Source of the DNA: Isoetes taiwanensis
Taxonomy: Eukaryota > Streptophyta > Lycopodiopsida > Isoetales > Isoetaceae
Length of the DNA: 64,000 nt
Direction: 5' to 3'
Assembly: GCA_021234155.1 (NCBI GenBank)
Contig: JAJEKV010000008.1
Span: 10,410,740-10,474,739, forward strand
The notes beneath the pieces are model-generated. The model was not told the DNA's origin. It ran no database searches and saw only the letters and a program-made list of their open reading frames with translations. Position 1 is the first letter of the stretch, and each line of letters opens with the position of its first letter. Below, piece by piece: positions 1 to 10,419 of this stretch. The translations under genes were made by a program, and so were the position numbers.

Positions 1-632
1 ATAAGAAGGTTTGCTGCCATACCATAATTCATCTGGAGTTTTCCCATTAATACTTCTGGATGGCAGTTTGTTTTGTATGTCCACAGCAGTCTTGACTGCT
101 TCTTCCCATAAGAAATTAGGTAACCCTGCATGTTTAATCATGGCCCTTACTGCATTGAGAATGGACCTATTTTTTCTCTCTGAAACTCCATTTTGTTGTG
201 GTGTATGTGAGCATGTAACTTGTCTTCTAATCCCATTTTGAAAGCAATAATTGTTAAACCTGCCATAAACAAACTCTCCTCCTCTGTCAGTTCTTAAACA
301 TTTTAGTTTCATACCTGTTTGTCTTTCAACTTCAGCTTGATACAATTTGAAAGCTTCAAAAGCTTGATCTTTGGTTCTCAATGTATAGCATTTGGTCTTT
401 CTGGAAAAATCATCAGTGAATGTGATAAAATACCTTTTGCCATGTATACTTCTCACATTTAAGGGGCCGCAAAGATCACTATGCACAAGTTCAAGTAATT
501 CTTTGGCCCTTTTAGCCTTCTTGGGAAATGGAAGTCTGCTGGATTTCCCTTTAAAACAGCCAGCACAATTTAGATTTTCTTCCCCCTTAATTTATGCTGT
601 AATCTGCCCTTGTTTGATCATGAAATCCTATT
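1..632 (-). pseudogene. copia integrase (zinc domain and catalytic core), partial
   Basis: On the minus strand this reads the integrase zinc-binding end (CAGCFKGK), then HSDLCGPL, FTDDFSRKT, RTDRGGEFVYGRF and the signature TPQQNGVSERKNR near 165-200, followed by LWEEAVKTA and TPDELWYG. These are the classic Ty1/copia integrase blocks; the D and E catalytic residues are in the FTDDFS, TDRGGEF and SERKNR contexts. One in-frame stop and one probable frameshift lie near 590-625. The enzyme would insert the cDNA in the nucleus. The reading continues past base 1 towards the reverse transcriptase. Confidence 0.88.
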
Positions 633-765
633 GTTTAAATTTGGTTTTTCTGACAAGTGAGAAACTTTTTGGATTTTTTTTTCAGGCTTCTTTTCTAAGG
701 TTGTGGGGATTTTTAACGTCGGAAAATATTTCTGATTACCAAAAATCAAGAAAATTTCCTCGAAT

Positions 766-1137
766 ATGATTTCAGCAGGTTTTGCTTTTGATGGATTATT
801 TCCTTTCTGGCATCGAGGCCTTGCATGTCGGATGGAAGACACGTTCATAGGGTGTTTGGCATTATTACATGCCATTATCAGAAACTTTGACCGGCTTAGA
901 AATTTATCGAGCAGTATATTAGCTGGGCGAAGAGACTTTGTGGCGTTCGAGGGCTTTATGAAGCATGCAAGGCTTCTTAATAATTCTTTATTGTTTGACA
1001 GGTATGGTGCGCATCCTATTTTTTTTGTCTGTTCTGCTCTTTGTTTCCATTTCCATGCTTGGATGTTCGGTTCATATGTCTTTGGATTCAGGGCTTCAAT
1101 ATTGACACTCTACCATGGTGCCGATCATCTGGCCTAG
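766..1137 (+). other. Open frame in the Helitron-like insert, unrecognised
   Basis: A 123-codon ATG-started frame that does not match any family I recognise. The first ~80 residues look protein-like (motifs GLFPFWHRGLACRME and FVAFEGFMKHARLL) and run up to a good splice donor (ACAG|GTATGG near 1000). After that the composition changes to F/L-rich sequence like an intron. This could be a captured exon of a host gene in the same orientation as the element. It could also be chance; there is no second exon I can join with confidence. Confidence 0.3.
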
Positions 1138-1881
1138 GTTATAATCCATCACAAGCTTTCGCTCTGCCATGGGGTGGGAAAAAATTCTATTTCTTTTCTT
1201 TTTTGTAGTGTCTCCTATGGATCTGCTTCGCTGCCACTGGATTTGCTTCACTGTGACTCGAAGTTTCGAAATTCATATCTCACGTTTCTGATATATGATC
1301 ATGGATGGTGACTTTGACGTCCTACCCAAAGGCACACGTAAAACCTGGAACTCCGTTATTTATTTGCAAAGGAAAAAATGTTGCTTCAAAAGGTAGGCAA
1401 TTTGGGTGTTTCTTTCGAATTTGCATCATCATGTATTTGAACTTTATCAAACCAAGCGGTTGCATGGTCTTTACCAATGCCAGATGGCTGCATTTCTTTT
1501 TTTTACTTTAGAAAGCTCTCTTCAAAATACGTGCAGGAGGAGTAAGTATTTATAGTTTTAGGCTTTGATTTTTAACTTGATCTTTACCCCATTGAAATCT
1601 GTGCATCACATTCGATGCCTCACTGCATTTAGATCACGGTTCTCACCTTCATCTCGACTACACCAAGTGGGCAAGAGATAGACATTCAATTATTGTTTAG
1701 GTTGTTGCCTTTAAGTTCTACACTGGTATGAGTGATGTCTTGGAGTAAACGTGTATACGGTTCTATGCCATGTATTGATTGCTTCTCATAGTAAAGGTCA
1801 CAGGCTATCTGAGCCTATACCTTCATTTTACAACACATGTATGTGCTTACATGTACATGATTTTGACTTCTCTTTTTACAG

Positions 1882-1968
1882 GCTACAGATTTAAAAGTCT
1901 TGAAGAGTGGAGAAGCAACCATGTGTCTTATTGGGACCACCATAGCAAACAGGGAGCACATGTAGCAT
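1882..1968 (+). pseudogene. Captured exon-like piece A
   Basis: This segment is bounded by a strong acceptor (pyrimidine tract then ACAG) and a donor-like AT|GTAAGG. It reads ATDLKVLKSGEATMCLIG and then TTIANREHM before an in-frame stop. The flanking AT-rich sequence looks intronic. The parent protein was not recognised. Its position inside the Helitron-like insert and its sense orientation suggest a transduplicated gene fragment. Confidence 0.35.
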
Positions 1969-2111
1969 GTAAGGAGAGAACTATTTCTCATTTGTTACAT
2001 GCAAAAGTGGTTCTTTTCTTTTGAGGGCAAATGCATTCATTGTTAACATTACTGTTTATTTATTTGTTTATTTATTTGGGGACTTATATTCTGGCTAATT
2101 TGTTATAATAG

Positions 2112-2187
2112 AAAACTTTTGAAACCACCTGTCTAGAAGATGACCATTTAACTAACCGTTACAAGCTGCTGGAGGCACGTTTGTTTG
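2112..2187 (+). pseudogene. Captured exon-like piece B
   Basis: This follows an AG acceptor (ATAATAG) and ends at a consensus donor (TTTG|GTAAGAT). The open frame reads KTFETTCLEDDHLTNRYK followed by LLEARLFG, with hydrophilic/hydrophobic spacing like a helical protein region. It is probably the next exon of the same captured host gene as the piece at 1882-1968. The gene is not recognised. Confidence 0.35.
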
Positions 2188-2932
2188 GTAAGATACAACA
2201 TTATTACTGTTAAAAGATAATCATTATAACAATAGGAAATTAGTTAAGAAAGTAGTATGTTAACTGAAGGTTACCAACAATGGACCATGATCTAGAATGC
2301 CTTACTTAGAATGCTCTAGAATCTTTCCCTTCCCAAGGGGTTTGCAAGGCTCCAAAGTTTGTGCTTGGATCGTTTGCATTTTTTTTACTTCATGTTCGCG
2401 ATTGGGCCATATTCTAGCTCCATCTGCCTTCTTGAAGGACGTAATTTTGAGCTTCTATAACTGCTCTTAGTTCAATAAGCTCACAAAGAGCTACATGCAG
2501 AAACCTTGGAACTGGAAAGAGTAGTGGTGAAGACATTGTATGTCATTCTGAATATTTTTCATTCACTGTTGAATCTCGGTCACCAAGAGCTTGATGAATA
2601 TTTATTATATTTGCACGTCTTTCCATATGGTAACTCTGTTATCTAGCACTACTATATCATCTTATTTCTCCATGTACTAAAACTTATGCGGTATAAGCAG
2701 GCCCATATATCGGGAAAAAGCTGTCCAAAGAGCAAAAGCATTGTAAGTGCAGAAGATGCTGACAGTAGGTGTTGAGATGCCATCGCATATATACATGCAT
2801 ATGTGACAAGTAAGTTTTAATTGAAATCTACAATCGAGCACCTGTATTTAAAACATTGATTAGATTGTCCATGGCTGGTACCCTGGTATTGGACTACATG
2901 TTTATGAAATTGCAGTCAAAGTGTCTTTCAAA

Positions 2933-3046
2933 GTTGTCTCATGCTCTCTACCTATAGCATAGCATGCATTTGTGATCTGGTGTTTTAAAGTTGTCTAATG
3001 CTCTCTACCTATAGCATAGGATGCATTTGTAATCTGGTATTTGTTG
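2933..3046 (+). repeat. 57-bp tandem duplication
   Basis: Two adjacent copies of a ~57-base unit that begins AGTTGTCT and contains CTCTCTACCTATAGCATAG differ at only a few positions. It lies in non-coding sequence of the Helitron-like insert. Confidence 0.8.
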
Positions 3047-3609
3047 ATTTCAACATGTGTGGATGTATAAGCTTGCAGTTCACTACATGTATATTGTGAG
3101 AAAATCTGCAAAGAAGTAGAAATAAATGATTTATATTGCTTTGCTAGAAGACCATGCTTCATGCACCTAGATATTTGGAAGCAAGCATCTTAGGTATTCC
3201 ATTATATTATATGTTGGTGAATTAGGCAATAGCCATTTGAAACATGTTATGGGCTGCCATTGTATCAAACAATGTTTTCTTCTTCTACATCATGTAAATA
3301 AGAGTTTCAGAAGTGACAAAAGGTCTTCACTAGAACTCTGTTACAGTTCACTGCATGTGACCTTTAGGAATATGCGACTGCTACTGATCCGAGATTTTTA
3401 GTTGGAGTTTCGATTTGTTGAAGCACATGTATGATTAAAGTGTGTTGCTCCTGAGATTGAATCTAATGTTTCTTCTCTCAGCTCCATTCACAGGCTCCAT
3501 TGAAATGTAGATAACAAGGTGAGTTGTGTGTTCTTTCATATTTGTAGAATCCTCAAGGAAGGGAGCTCATTTATGAGATGATACTACCAGAAAGAGCTTT
3601 GATGTGGTA

Positions 3610-4080
3610 CAATTATAGAAAATACCTTGGCTGATATGTATGCCAAGTGTGGACAGTTGTGCCAAGCCTGTCATGTCTTTACAATATGCCAATACGACAT
3701 TTAGTTTTCATGCTATGCAATGATTGCTAGATACATACAACATGGAGAAGCCATTTCTTAGCTCTAGAGTGTTTCAGAAACTGGAAGACAGTGGCACACA
3801 AGCCCAAGTGTGTTCCCGTGGAGTGCAATAATCTCCGCTTATGCCCATGGTGAGAAGAGCCATATGACATTTCTTAGTGCTTTAAAAGAGCATGTGACAA
3901 AGCAGTAGAGTGGAAAGGGTTCCTTCATACAATATTGGCAATGTTGATATGTATATTAAGTGTTGTAGCCTTGAAGGAGCGAGTATTGTATTTGCTTTCA
4001 TGTCATTTGAAAACGTTCTTTCATGGATAGCAATCATTGCGAGACCTTTACGCTTTTGCTTCCTATGTGGTTCTTCGATA
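3610..4080 (+). pseudogene. PLS-class PPR fragment, decayed
   Basis: Three-frame reading gives PPR signatures in order: NTLADMYAKCGQL then QACHVF (near 3617-3690), YAMIARYIQHGEA (near 3710-3755), SAIISAYAHGEK (near 3825-3860), a VDMYIKC-like block, and SFENVLSWIAIIA (near 4005-4040). The MYxKCG...A..VF...(D)..SW..(M/I)I.xY/G pattern is diagnostic of plant organelle RNA-processing PPR proteins. Stops and frameshifts break it throughout. It sits inside the Helitron-like insert, so it is best read as captured gene debris. Confidence 0.65.
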
Positions 4081-5454
4081 TGATAATTAATACTCCACCT
4101 CCATGAATGGCTTCAGAGGCAGCTTTTAAGGTCTCCATCTTTTGTTGGTTCTTTCTAGAATAAAGCATGCAGACAAATTTGATAATTGTCTTGCGTTTTG
4201 TTTTATAATTCACTTCTTAAAAATGAATTCTATCTATTATCATGGCAGCCTTACCATGGAACTTTTCTAATTGGATGGACATGGTTTATTCCAAGGAAGA
4301 TTCTTAGATCCCGGCTACAGAGAATGCAAGGCGAACTATTTCAAAATAATGTTCTACATATAGATAATAATCATTTTAAGGAAAAGAAAAAGCCACTACT
4401 TAAAATACATAGTAACCGGTTGCTTTTTACGTATATTGAAGAACGGGAAGTGCTCGGTTGCTTACTAAAAAAACACTCTCCAATTGTTGCAAGCAATTGC
4501 TCGAGTTGTCCATGCAACACTTAATAAATTGAGAGATTGTGAGTTAGACTATTAGAACGAACCATGAAACAACAGTATTCACTTTTGTAATATTGATGAT
4601 TTTCCTAACTTAACATTAGGTGTTCTCAAGCTTTATGATCTGGGCTTTGAGACTACAGACATAAAACTTACTACAGTAACAAATTATCATTTTTGTTAAA
4701 GTGCTGAATATCTTCCAATTCGAGCACATCTCTTCAACCACATAACAAACTAAACCACATTTCAATGAATTCAAGAAGAAAGTTCGAAGAAAGTGAAGCA
4801 AGAAATATCAATGTACAAATTTTGTACAATATCTTTTTGCCTTATGGATCTATATTACAAAAAAGGGGTGGGAGAGAGAGGCAATTATCTCTCCATAAGT
4901 GGTTTCATTTCTCGCATCCGTAGTGATGATATGGTGGTTTAGGAATAATATGGTGAAATACTAAACACGTCTTTTGAGATATTTATAACAATGGTGTTAG
5001 AAGCGTCTTGATCTATGGAGGAGAACAAATTGCTTCCACAAGTGACATAAGTAAATCTTATGCCTAACATGATGTTGCCTTTTTTTATTCAAAAACATAT
5101 CAATTTCTAGCATACGTAGATAGATGGATAGATAGGCCACCATTTTCTTTTATTTCAGGCTTTTGCATTCCAACATATATTAGTGATGCCCAACATTGTA
5201 ACATAACCATGGTTGTATTTTCAAATTATTTGGTCCATGCGGTCAACCTGTTGCTATATGAGTGTTGTAGCTTTGTAAGAGTGCAATGGTGTTGCTAATC
5301 CATTTACTCTCATCTTGCTTAATCTTTGTGGTCAATTTTGTGCTTGCTTTATAAATATCTCCCTTCTCATATTTCTCTCTTTGTTCCTTCTCAAATACAG
5401 CTACGTATTATAATTACGTCCACAATTTCATGTTCCCACATAAATCGTATTTAT
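4081..5454. other. Non-coding 3' part of the Helitron-like insert
   Basis: AT-rich sequence without a convincing gene. The open frame at 4186-4524 and the minus frame at 4616-4801 have no recognisable motif and look like chance. A short GAGAGAG stretch occurs near 4872. Confidence 0.5.
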
Positions 5455-5483
5455 GCCCGGCAACGCCGGGCACCCATTACTAG
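5454..5483 (+). other. Helitron-type 3' terminus (hairpin plus CTAG)
   Basis: An 8-bp stem with an AAC loop (5454-5472; core GCCCGGC/GCCGGGC) lies 8 bases before CTAG at 5480-5483, and the next base is T. It is nearly identical in layout to the terminus at 12378-12406 (GCCCAGC-AAC-GCTGGGC, then CTAG and T). The two termini therefore belong to one family. Confidence 0.8.
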
Positions 5484-5491
5484 TTTAAATT

Positions 5492-5905
5492 ATTTAGATG
5501 TGTATGCCCTAACCTTTCATGCCACAATTTGATTGTTGGAGTCATAACAGCATTTATTGTGTCATGAACATTATTGTGAAATGCAAAAAGTCTGCCAACT
5601 TGCCAAAAATTTATTCATCATTCAAGAGCACTTTGCATTGATGAGTTTCAAAATGTACATGATATCCCAAATCCACCAACTGTATTACAGAAATTAAATT
5701 TCTAACTAAATTAGGCACACACAGTACATTCTCTAGAATGACTGGATTTCCTTTAAGATAAAAAATTTATAACAATTCTGCTTGATCCACCTTCTGCAGA
5801 TTGCCATCACCCATCTGCACATAACTTAAACTTTTGTGGACCTTTTCTTTGAACATACAAATTTTCAACATCTTTTAGTTTACAATCTGAAACAACTGCT
5901 AATAA
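5492..5905 (-). pseudogene. copia protease remnant and GAG-pre-integrase
   Basis: Minus-strand reading gives the block around a protease C-terminus (CVPNLVRNLISV, DLGYHVHFE) and then the pre-integrase signature IKLWHERLGHTHLNNL at 5492-5540. Several stops and shifts interrupt it. The catalytic DSGA triplet expected upstream is not visible between the end of gag (5906) and 5830, so the active-site part seems deleted. Confidence 0.75.
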
Positions 5906-6973
5906 TTAAGGATGCCTTACCTCAGCATTTTCATCAAGCTCCTCTTCTGGTTCAGTGTTCTTTTCAGTGGCAACATTTAGTTCAGTGGATCTGCCCCTTC
6001 CTCTTCCTCGAGTTGCTCTCCCTCTAGCATTGTAACCTCTGCCCCTGCCAGCTTTAGCCACATTTCCTTCTTGTCTTTTTGAAAAGTCTCTTGGACTTGA
6101 GCAGTTGGAAGCAACATGACCAAATCCTTCACAATTGTAGCATTTGTTTCCTTTATTTCCTTTAGGACAGTTTGCTTTGAGATGACCATAAGCATTACAA
6201 ATAAAACAAGGACCTAGCTTACCTTGTTCTTCTCGTGTCTTTCCTCCAGAAGCATACAAAATTTCACTTGGCTCTTCTTCATTTTCTGCAGTCAAGTTGT
6301 GTTGCTCCAATTCTGTTTTTATCTTACTTTCAGCATCCTCCCTGCTCTTAGCTACATTCCTGACCAAGGTAGACAGATTTTTATACTTTGAGAATGCTCT
6401 TGCCAGTGACAAAATTTGATATTCATTTGTTATGGGAACTCCTGCAGCAGTCAGGTCAGCAATAACATTATCAAACTTCTCAAAGAAGTCTTTGATATCT
6501 TCACCATCTTTATACCTCAGCTCTCTCAATTCCTTGTCTAAGACATCCATTTGAGAGGAGGTTTTAAGCTGATTGGTCTTTAACAAATAAGACCACATTT
6601 CCTTTGGGGATAATCCCCTCATTCTCAAGAGAATACTGGAACTCAGTTTACTCTTAATAACTGCCTTTGCTTCCAAAACCTTTGCCCTTTGAGAGGCATT
6701 TGGTGAAGCACTTGTCACCTCTGTGGAGCTAGATCCTCCACCTACATCCTTGACTGGACTTCCAGCAGTGCCTGAAGCTGCTGCACTAGCATAAGTTTTT
6801 CCTTTGTTGTTAATTGGACTGGTCACAGCACCATGCTCTTCATCTTCTATAATTTCCCATAAGCCTTCTACTCACAATACCTCTTCAATCTTCTCCTTCC
6901 AGACTTGGAATCCAGAGCCTCCTTTGTATACATCAATACCACTTAGAAGTGTTGCTCCCAATCTGCTAGCCAT
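5906..6973 (-). pseudogene. copia gag (UBN2-type with two zinc knuckles)
   Basis: The start codon is at 6973 (MASRLGATLLSG), 10 bases downstream of the primer-binding site. One in-frame stop about 40 codons in separates a 306-codon remainder. The central part is the copia gag helical domain (SSILLRMRGLSPKEMWSYL; a DFFEKFDNVIADLTAAG block). The C-terminal part has two CX2CX4HX4C knuckles: CFICNAYGHLKANC and CYNCEGFGHVASNC. Then comes an arginine/glycine-rich stretch (KAGRGRGYNARGRATRGRG) that would bind RNA. Gag would form the virus-like particle. Apart from the stop this is the best-preserved part of the element. Confidence 0.9.
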
Positions 6974-6983
6974 GATGAATTTT

Positions 6984-6995
6984 GCTCTGATACCA
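6984..6995 (-). other. Primer-binding site, tRNA-iMet type
   Basis: The minus-strand sequence TGGTATCAGAGC is the usual complement to the 3' end of initiator methionine tRNA. It lies two bases inside the LTR boundary and fixes both the LTR end and the element orientation. Confidence 0.9.
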
Positions 6996-6997
6996 AA

Positions 6998-7551
6998 TGA
7001 AGTTGGAAGCAATCAATATTAGTTCATCATTGTATTTGCAATGTCAATACATATTATCAAATCTTTGCATTAAGCACTTATTCCCATTGCTATTCATTGA
7101 GCAAATAAACATATAACCATTAGAACAATCATAATGAATTACTGTAGCAATGGCTTTATCCATTCTACTATTCACATTGTTTAAACCATTAGATCGAGCA
7201 AACCTTCTTCTTTGTATTAGGTCGGATCCGGCACAAGAGAATCTGGACCAATCTGCAGGTACAGGATAAATGCTTAGCAGTCCGTCGGTCTAGCAGTACC
7301 GATCGGATCATACCTGTGCTGGCTCAAATAATCAAGACCAGCTTAAAATAGACTGGTCAAATGTTTCTCCATTACCATGCAGGTTAAAAACCATTAAGAA
7401 TAAATAGCTTTTCAACCATTAAGATTAAATGGCTTCCAAACCATGTATACGCTTCAACCATTGAACTTATTTTTTGTCTCAACCTTATGCCAGTCTTATG
7501 TAAGTTCCAGGTATACTTGATGGCACCATATCATGACATGATTTTCTAACA
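6998..7551 (-). repeat. copia 5' LTR (554 bp)
   Basis: On the minus strand it begins TGTTAGAAAATCATG (at 7551) and ends CTTCA next to the primer-binding site. The outer edge abuts gypsy RT coding sequence, which shows the copia element jumped into an existing gypsy copy. The partner LTR is outside the window, so the target duplication cannot be checked. Confidence 0.8.
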
Positions 7552-8234
7552 ACACTTCTCTAGTTTGGCATAAAGTCCATGTTCCCGCAACTTCTGAAGG
7601 ACCGTCCGAACATGTTCTTCATCCTCCGCCAAAGTCTTCGAATAAACTAGAATATCATCCAGATAAGTGATCACAAAGAGATCCAAAAATTTCCGAAAAA
7701 CATCGTTAGCCATGTGCTGAAAGACTGTTGGAGCATTGGTAAGGCCAAAAGGCATGATGATATACTCGAAATGGCCATACCGAGTTCAAAAGGCTGTTTT
7801 CCACTCATCACCTTCCCTGATCCGGATAAGATTATAGGCACCTCGAAGATCAATTTTTGATAAAGTATGGTATACCTTGTAATCGCTCAAGTAACTCTGG
7901 AATAAGAGGGAGACGATAACGATTATGCACAATGATCTTGTTGAGGCTGCAATAATCCATAACCAACCGCAAGGAACCATCCTTCTTGGAAACAAAGAAG
8001 ATAGCAGCTCCTGCGGATGACTGAGAATGTCGCAGAATTCTCCTCGATATATGTCCGTAAAGTCTCCAATTTTGTTGGCGACAAGCCATAGATAGGGCCA
8101 TATGACGGGGTTGTCCCTGACTGAATATCAATGGGGCAGTCATAGGGACGATGCTCTGAAAGCTTACTGGCTTTGACCTTATCAAAGACGTCGCCAAAAT
8201 CTTTATACTTATCAGGAAGGACAGGAGCAGACAT
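7552..8234 (-). pseudogene. gypsy A reverse transcriptase, N-terminal half
   Basis: Minus-strand frames give, in order, [99 protein letters not shown] and the catalytic [11 protein letters not shown] near 7650. These are the canonical Ty3 RT blocks, including the YxDD active site. At least three frameshifts separate them. The reading stops in AKLEKC at the copia insertion point. Confidence 0.92.
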
Positions 8235-8367
8235 TATTGAAGCAGAGCTAGTCGAAGGATGAACTTGGATTGCAAATGTTAAACTGGGATCTTGCCTACC
8301 AGATCTGATAAACTTGTGAAGAGAGATCTTCGAGATACAGAGCCGAGGGCGTGAAGAAGTCTCTATG

Positions 8368-8415
8368 GAAGCAGGAGCAGGAGCAGGATCAGGAGCAGGA
8401 TCAGGAGCAGGAGCA
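8368..8415 (+). repeat. GGAGCA hexanucleotide repeat
   Basis: About eight imperfect GGAGCA / GGATCA units in a row lie between protease and RT of gypsy A. On the coding (minus) strand this would be a low-complexity linker. Confidence 0.75.
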
Positions 8416-8428
8416 ATTAGAATAGGAA

Positions 8429-9034
8429 CTAAGGCAGAAACTGGAGCAAGAACTGGAATTGGACATCATCTAGACCATGGTCAGAATTTGAGACATGAAC
8501 TGGTGCAGAGACAAGAGCTGAATCAGGACATGGAGCAGAAACAAGAACAACAAGGATGGAATCAGGGGCCCACGATACTACGCGGACTGAAGTAGATGTT
8601 GGTGCAGAGGCTTGAACTGCAGATGGATTGAAACTAGAGCTAAAATCAATGAACCAAAAAGATCTAGTATGCCAATCAATTTGTGGGTTGTGTAACTCGA
8701 GCCAGGGCAAACCCAAGACTATTGGCGCATGTGGGCTAGCGATGAGATTGAAGTAAACTCTACAAGAAGCTCCCTCGAACAAAACTTGAAGAGGTGCAGT
8801 ACATTCTGTGATTGCGCCCGAGGAGATCTCACGTCCATCAATCATACCGACAGAACTGGGATGCTCAATCTTGCTTCTAGGGATGGCGTGCTTAGTGGCA
8901 AACGCACTATCCATAAAGCAGACATTCGCACCACAATCAAGTTGCGCCAATCCTTCCAATCTCCCAACCTCTGATTCCAAATATAGAGATAAAAAATTCC
9001 TTATTGACCTTATCTGATGGGATAAACCTATCAT
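8429..9034 (-). pseudogene. gypsy A aspartic protease
   Basis: A 201-codon open frame. The catalytic turn reads LDCGANVCFMD where retroviral-type proteases normally have LD(S/T)GA, so the residue after the catalytic Asp is Cys. The second conserved block is IVLGLPWLELHNPQIDW. It would cleave the Gag-Pol polyprotein. The open frame continues into a proline/serine/valine-rich linker towards RT. The Ser/Thr-to-Cys change may be a substitution in a dying copy. Confidence 0.85.
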
Positions 9035-9085
9035 GAAGTGTGCAAGGAGTCTGAGAAATGGCGGCCAGCCAACGATAGATTCCTA

Positions 9086-9918
9086 CTATTCGGACTGGTC
9101 CCTAGAGTTTTCTGACTGATTTGTGCGTTTCAATAGCATCCACATGCAATATGACCAGTAGAGGCAAAGATTAGCCTCTCTCCAACGCTGCTTCTCGGTA
9201 GCAGACAAGGGCCCTCGGACCGCCCGATCAATCTGCATAGGCTCGGGCCCGGACCTCCTGGATTCTTTAGATGGGACCAGGGCCGATGTAGCAATAGGTG
9301 CTTGTGAGATTGGAAAGACGTGATTACGTCTCTCTTGCCTATGCTCGAAGAGCCGATTATCACAACAGACTGCAAATGGGGCTTCTTCTAGAGTCTGAGG
9401 GTCCTCCATAAATAATAGCATATCTTTGACATTCTCATGTAAACCCCTTCGAAAGCAATCTCGATGTGCAACATCATCCAAGCTGTATCTATAGCAATTT
9501 GGCAAAATTCTGATGTATATACTGACGCTGGACGAGAGCCTTGTTTGACATTGCAAAGTTTTGTGACCGATGTGCGCTGACGATCGGTGTCTCCAAAGCA
9601 TGCCTCGAGCTCTACAGAGAAGGCAACAAAATCTTGTAACTCTGGGGCTCCTTTCTCCACTGAAGGAGCAAACCAACTTAGAGCTGGCCCTGTGAGGAGA
9701 GAACCAATCAACCCAACTTGTTTCTGGATTATGGGATATCTATGAGGATGGAGCTGGATCACAAGCTTGATCTGATTCAAAAAATCGCGAAGCTTGGACC
9801 GAGTGCTGTCAAACTTCTTGGGCAAGCTAATTTTAGGCTCTGATGGCCTCAATCCAGAGCTGGAAGCATATTCATGTGAAGCAACCCTTTCTCTGAGCTC
9901 CTTATTTTCTGAATGCAA
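9086..9918 (-). pseudogene. gypsy A gag with eroded zinc knuckle
   Basis: The retrotransposon gag domain is recognisable at 9388-9918 (ISLPKKFDSTRSKLRDFLNQ; GSLLTGPALSWFAPSVEKG; ELEACFGDTDR). A frameshifted continuation carries MQIDRAVRGPLSATEKQRW followed by NLCLYWSYCM, the position of the usual CLYCG knuckle. The knuckle has lost its spacing. Gag would form the capsid. Confidence 0.82.
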
Positions 9919-10060
9919 CTGTTGGCATACTTGAACAAGCTGCTAGACCTGCCATAATAAGGATGAAATCTCCTCCATAGAGATAATAACCACCAAATAT
10001 GGATAAGAGAATGCTTAGGATCAGAGCAGGCAAGAACCGGTAAGGGATTCTGGTTCAAAC

Positions 10061-10416
10061 TGTCATGAACCTATGCGAAAACAAGGAAAATACATGAAAA
10101 ATACGCAAGAAATACAGAGGAAATATGCTAAGATTGACGAAGAATCTAACATATGAACAAGAATCAAGAGTACAATGGCCCGAAGGCAAGCAAGAATACG
10201 CGACAGATGCCTAGAAGGCGCAAGACCGGTGTTGAACTGGAGTGCTTTGACAAGAAGGAGGCGCCTCCTTATATTCTAGGCCAACGGTTAAGATTGTGCC
10301 ACTCCAATGGATGAGATCACGCCAAGTGTTGTGCATGCATGTAGGTTCTAGCATATTCTAGAATCGCCTAGAAATGGTTCCATATATGAAAAATATGTGA
10401 GAGAATATCTTTGACA
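10061..10416 (-). repeat. gypsy A 5' LTR (356 bp)
   Basis: On the minus strand it starts TGTCAAAGATATTC and ends GGTTCATGACA. The ends form the short TGTCA/TGACA inverted repeat typical of LTRs. The adjacent target sequence begins AGTAT; the matching duplication would be outside the window. The boundaries are inferred from one copy. Confidence 0.6.
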
Positions 10417-10419
10417 AGT

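Larger units (their letters stand above)
642..5483 (+). mobile_element. Helitron-like insert with captured gene pieces, inside copia
   Basis: The right end has the Helitron 3' signature: a perfect hairpin (GCCCGGC-AAC-GCCGGGC, 5455-5471) 8 bases before a terminal CTAG (5480-5483), followed by T. The host copia sequence on both sides joins perfectly once the insert is removed. Unusually, TTTAAATT (634-641 and 5484-5491) is present on both sides; with the preceding G it is a 9-base match. Classical Helitrons do not duplicate their target. The left end starts TGGTTTTTCTG and shows no TC terminus. No Rep/helicase gene is visible, so the element is non-autonomous. Inside are exon-like pieces with splice signals and a decayed PPR segment, which fits Helitron-style gene capture. 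The extent is well supported; the class is inferred from the 3' end. Confidence 0.7.
1..7551 (-). mobile_element. Ty1/copia retrotransposon, 5' half, split by an insert
   Basis: Read on the minus strand the order is LTR (6998-7551), tRNA-iMet-type primer site, gag, a protease remnant, GAG-pre-integrase, then integrase running off the left edge of the window. The reading between 5492 and 632 is interrupted by a 4.8-kb insert at 642-5483. The copia sequence is continuous across it: the HTHLNNL motif of the pre-integrase domain ends at the right junction and the expected spacing to the integrase zinc cysteines is kept when the insert is removed. The element itself sits in the RT gene of an older Ty3/gypsy element (junction 7551/7552, just after the LEKC motif). 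It has stop codons in gag and integrase and no visible catalytic DSGA motif, so it is dead. RT, RNase H and the other LTR lie outside the window. Confidence 0.9.
7552..10416 (-). mobile_element. Ty3/gypsy element A, 5' part
   Basis: A minus-strand element with LTR (10061-10416), gag, protease and reverse transcriptase, cut at 7551 by the copia insertion. Its remaining pol would lie left of the window. Gene order, the [10 protein letters not shown] lead-in to RT and the GPLSATEKQRWRE zinc-knuckle lead-in fit the chromovirus/sushi-like side of Ty3. Several frameshifts show it is inactive. Confidence 0.88.

Noticed and set aside
11-769. Plus-strand frames at 11-241 and 392-769
   Set aside because: They are antisense shadows of the minus-strand copia integrase.
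8365-9017. Plus-strand frames at 8365-8595 and 8729-9017
   Set aside because: Shadows of the minus-strand protease and of the GGAGCA repeat.
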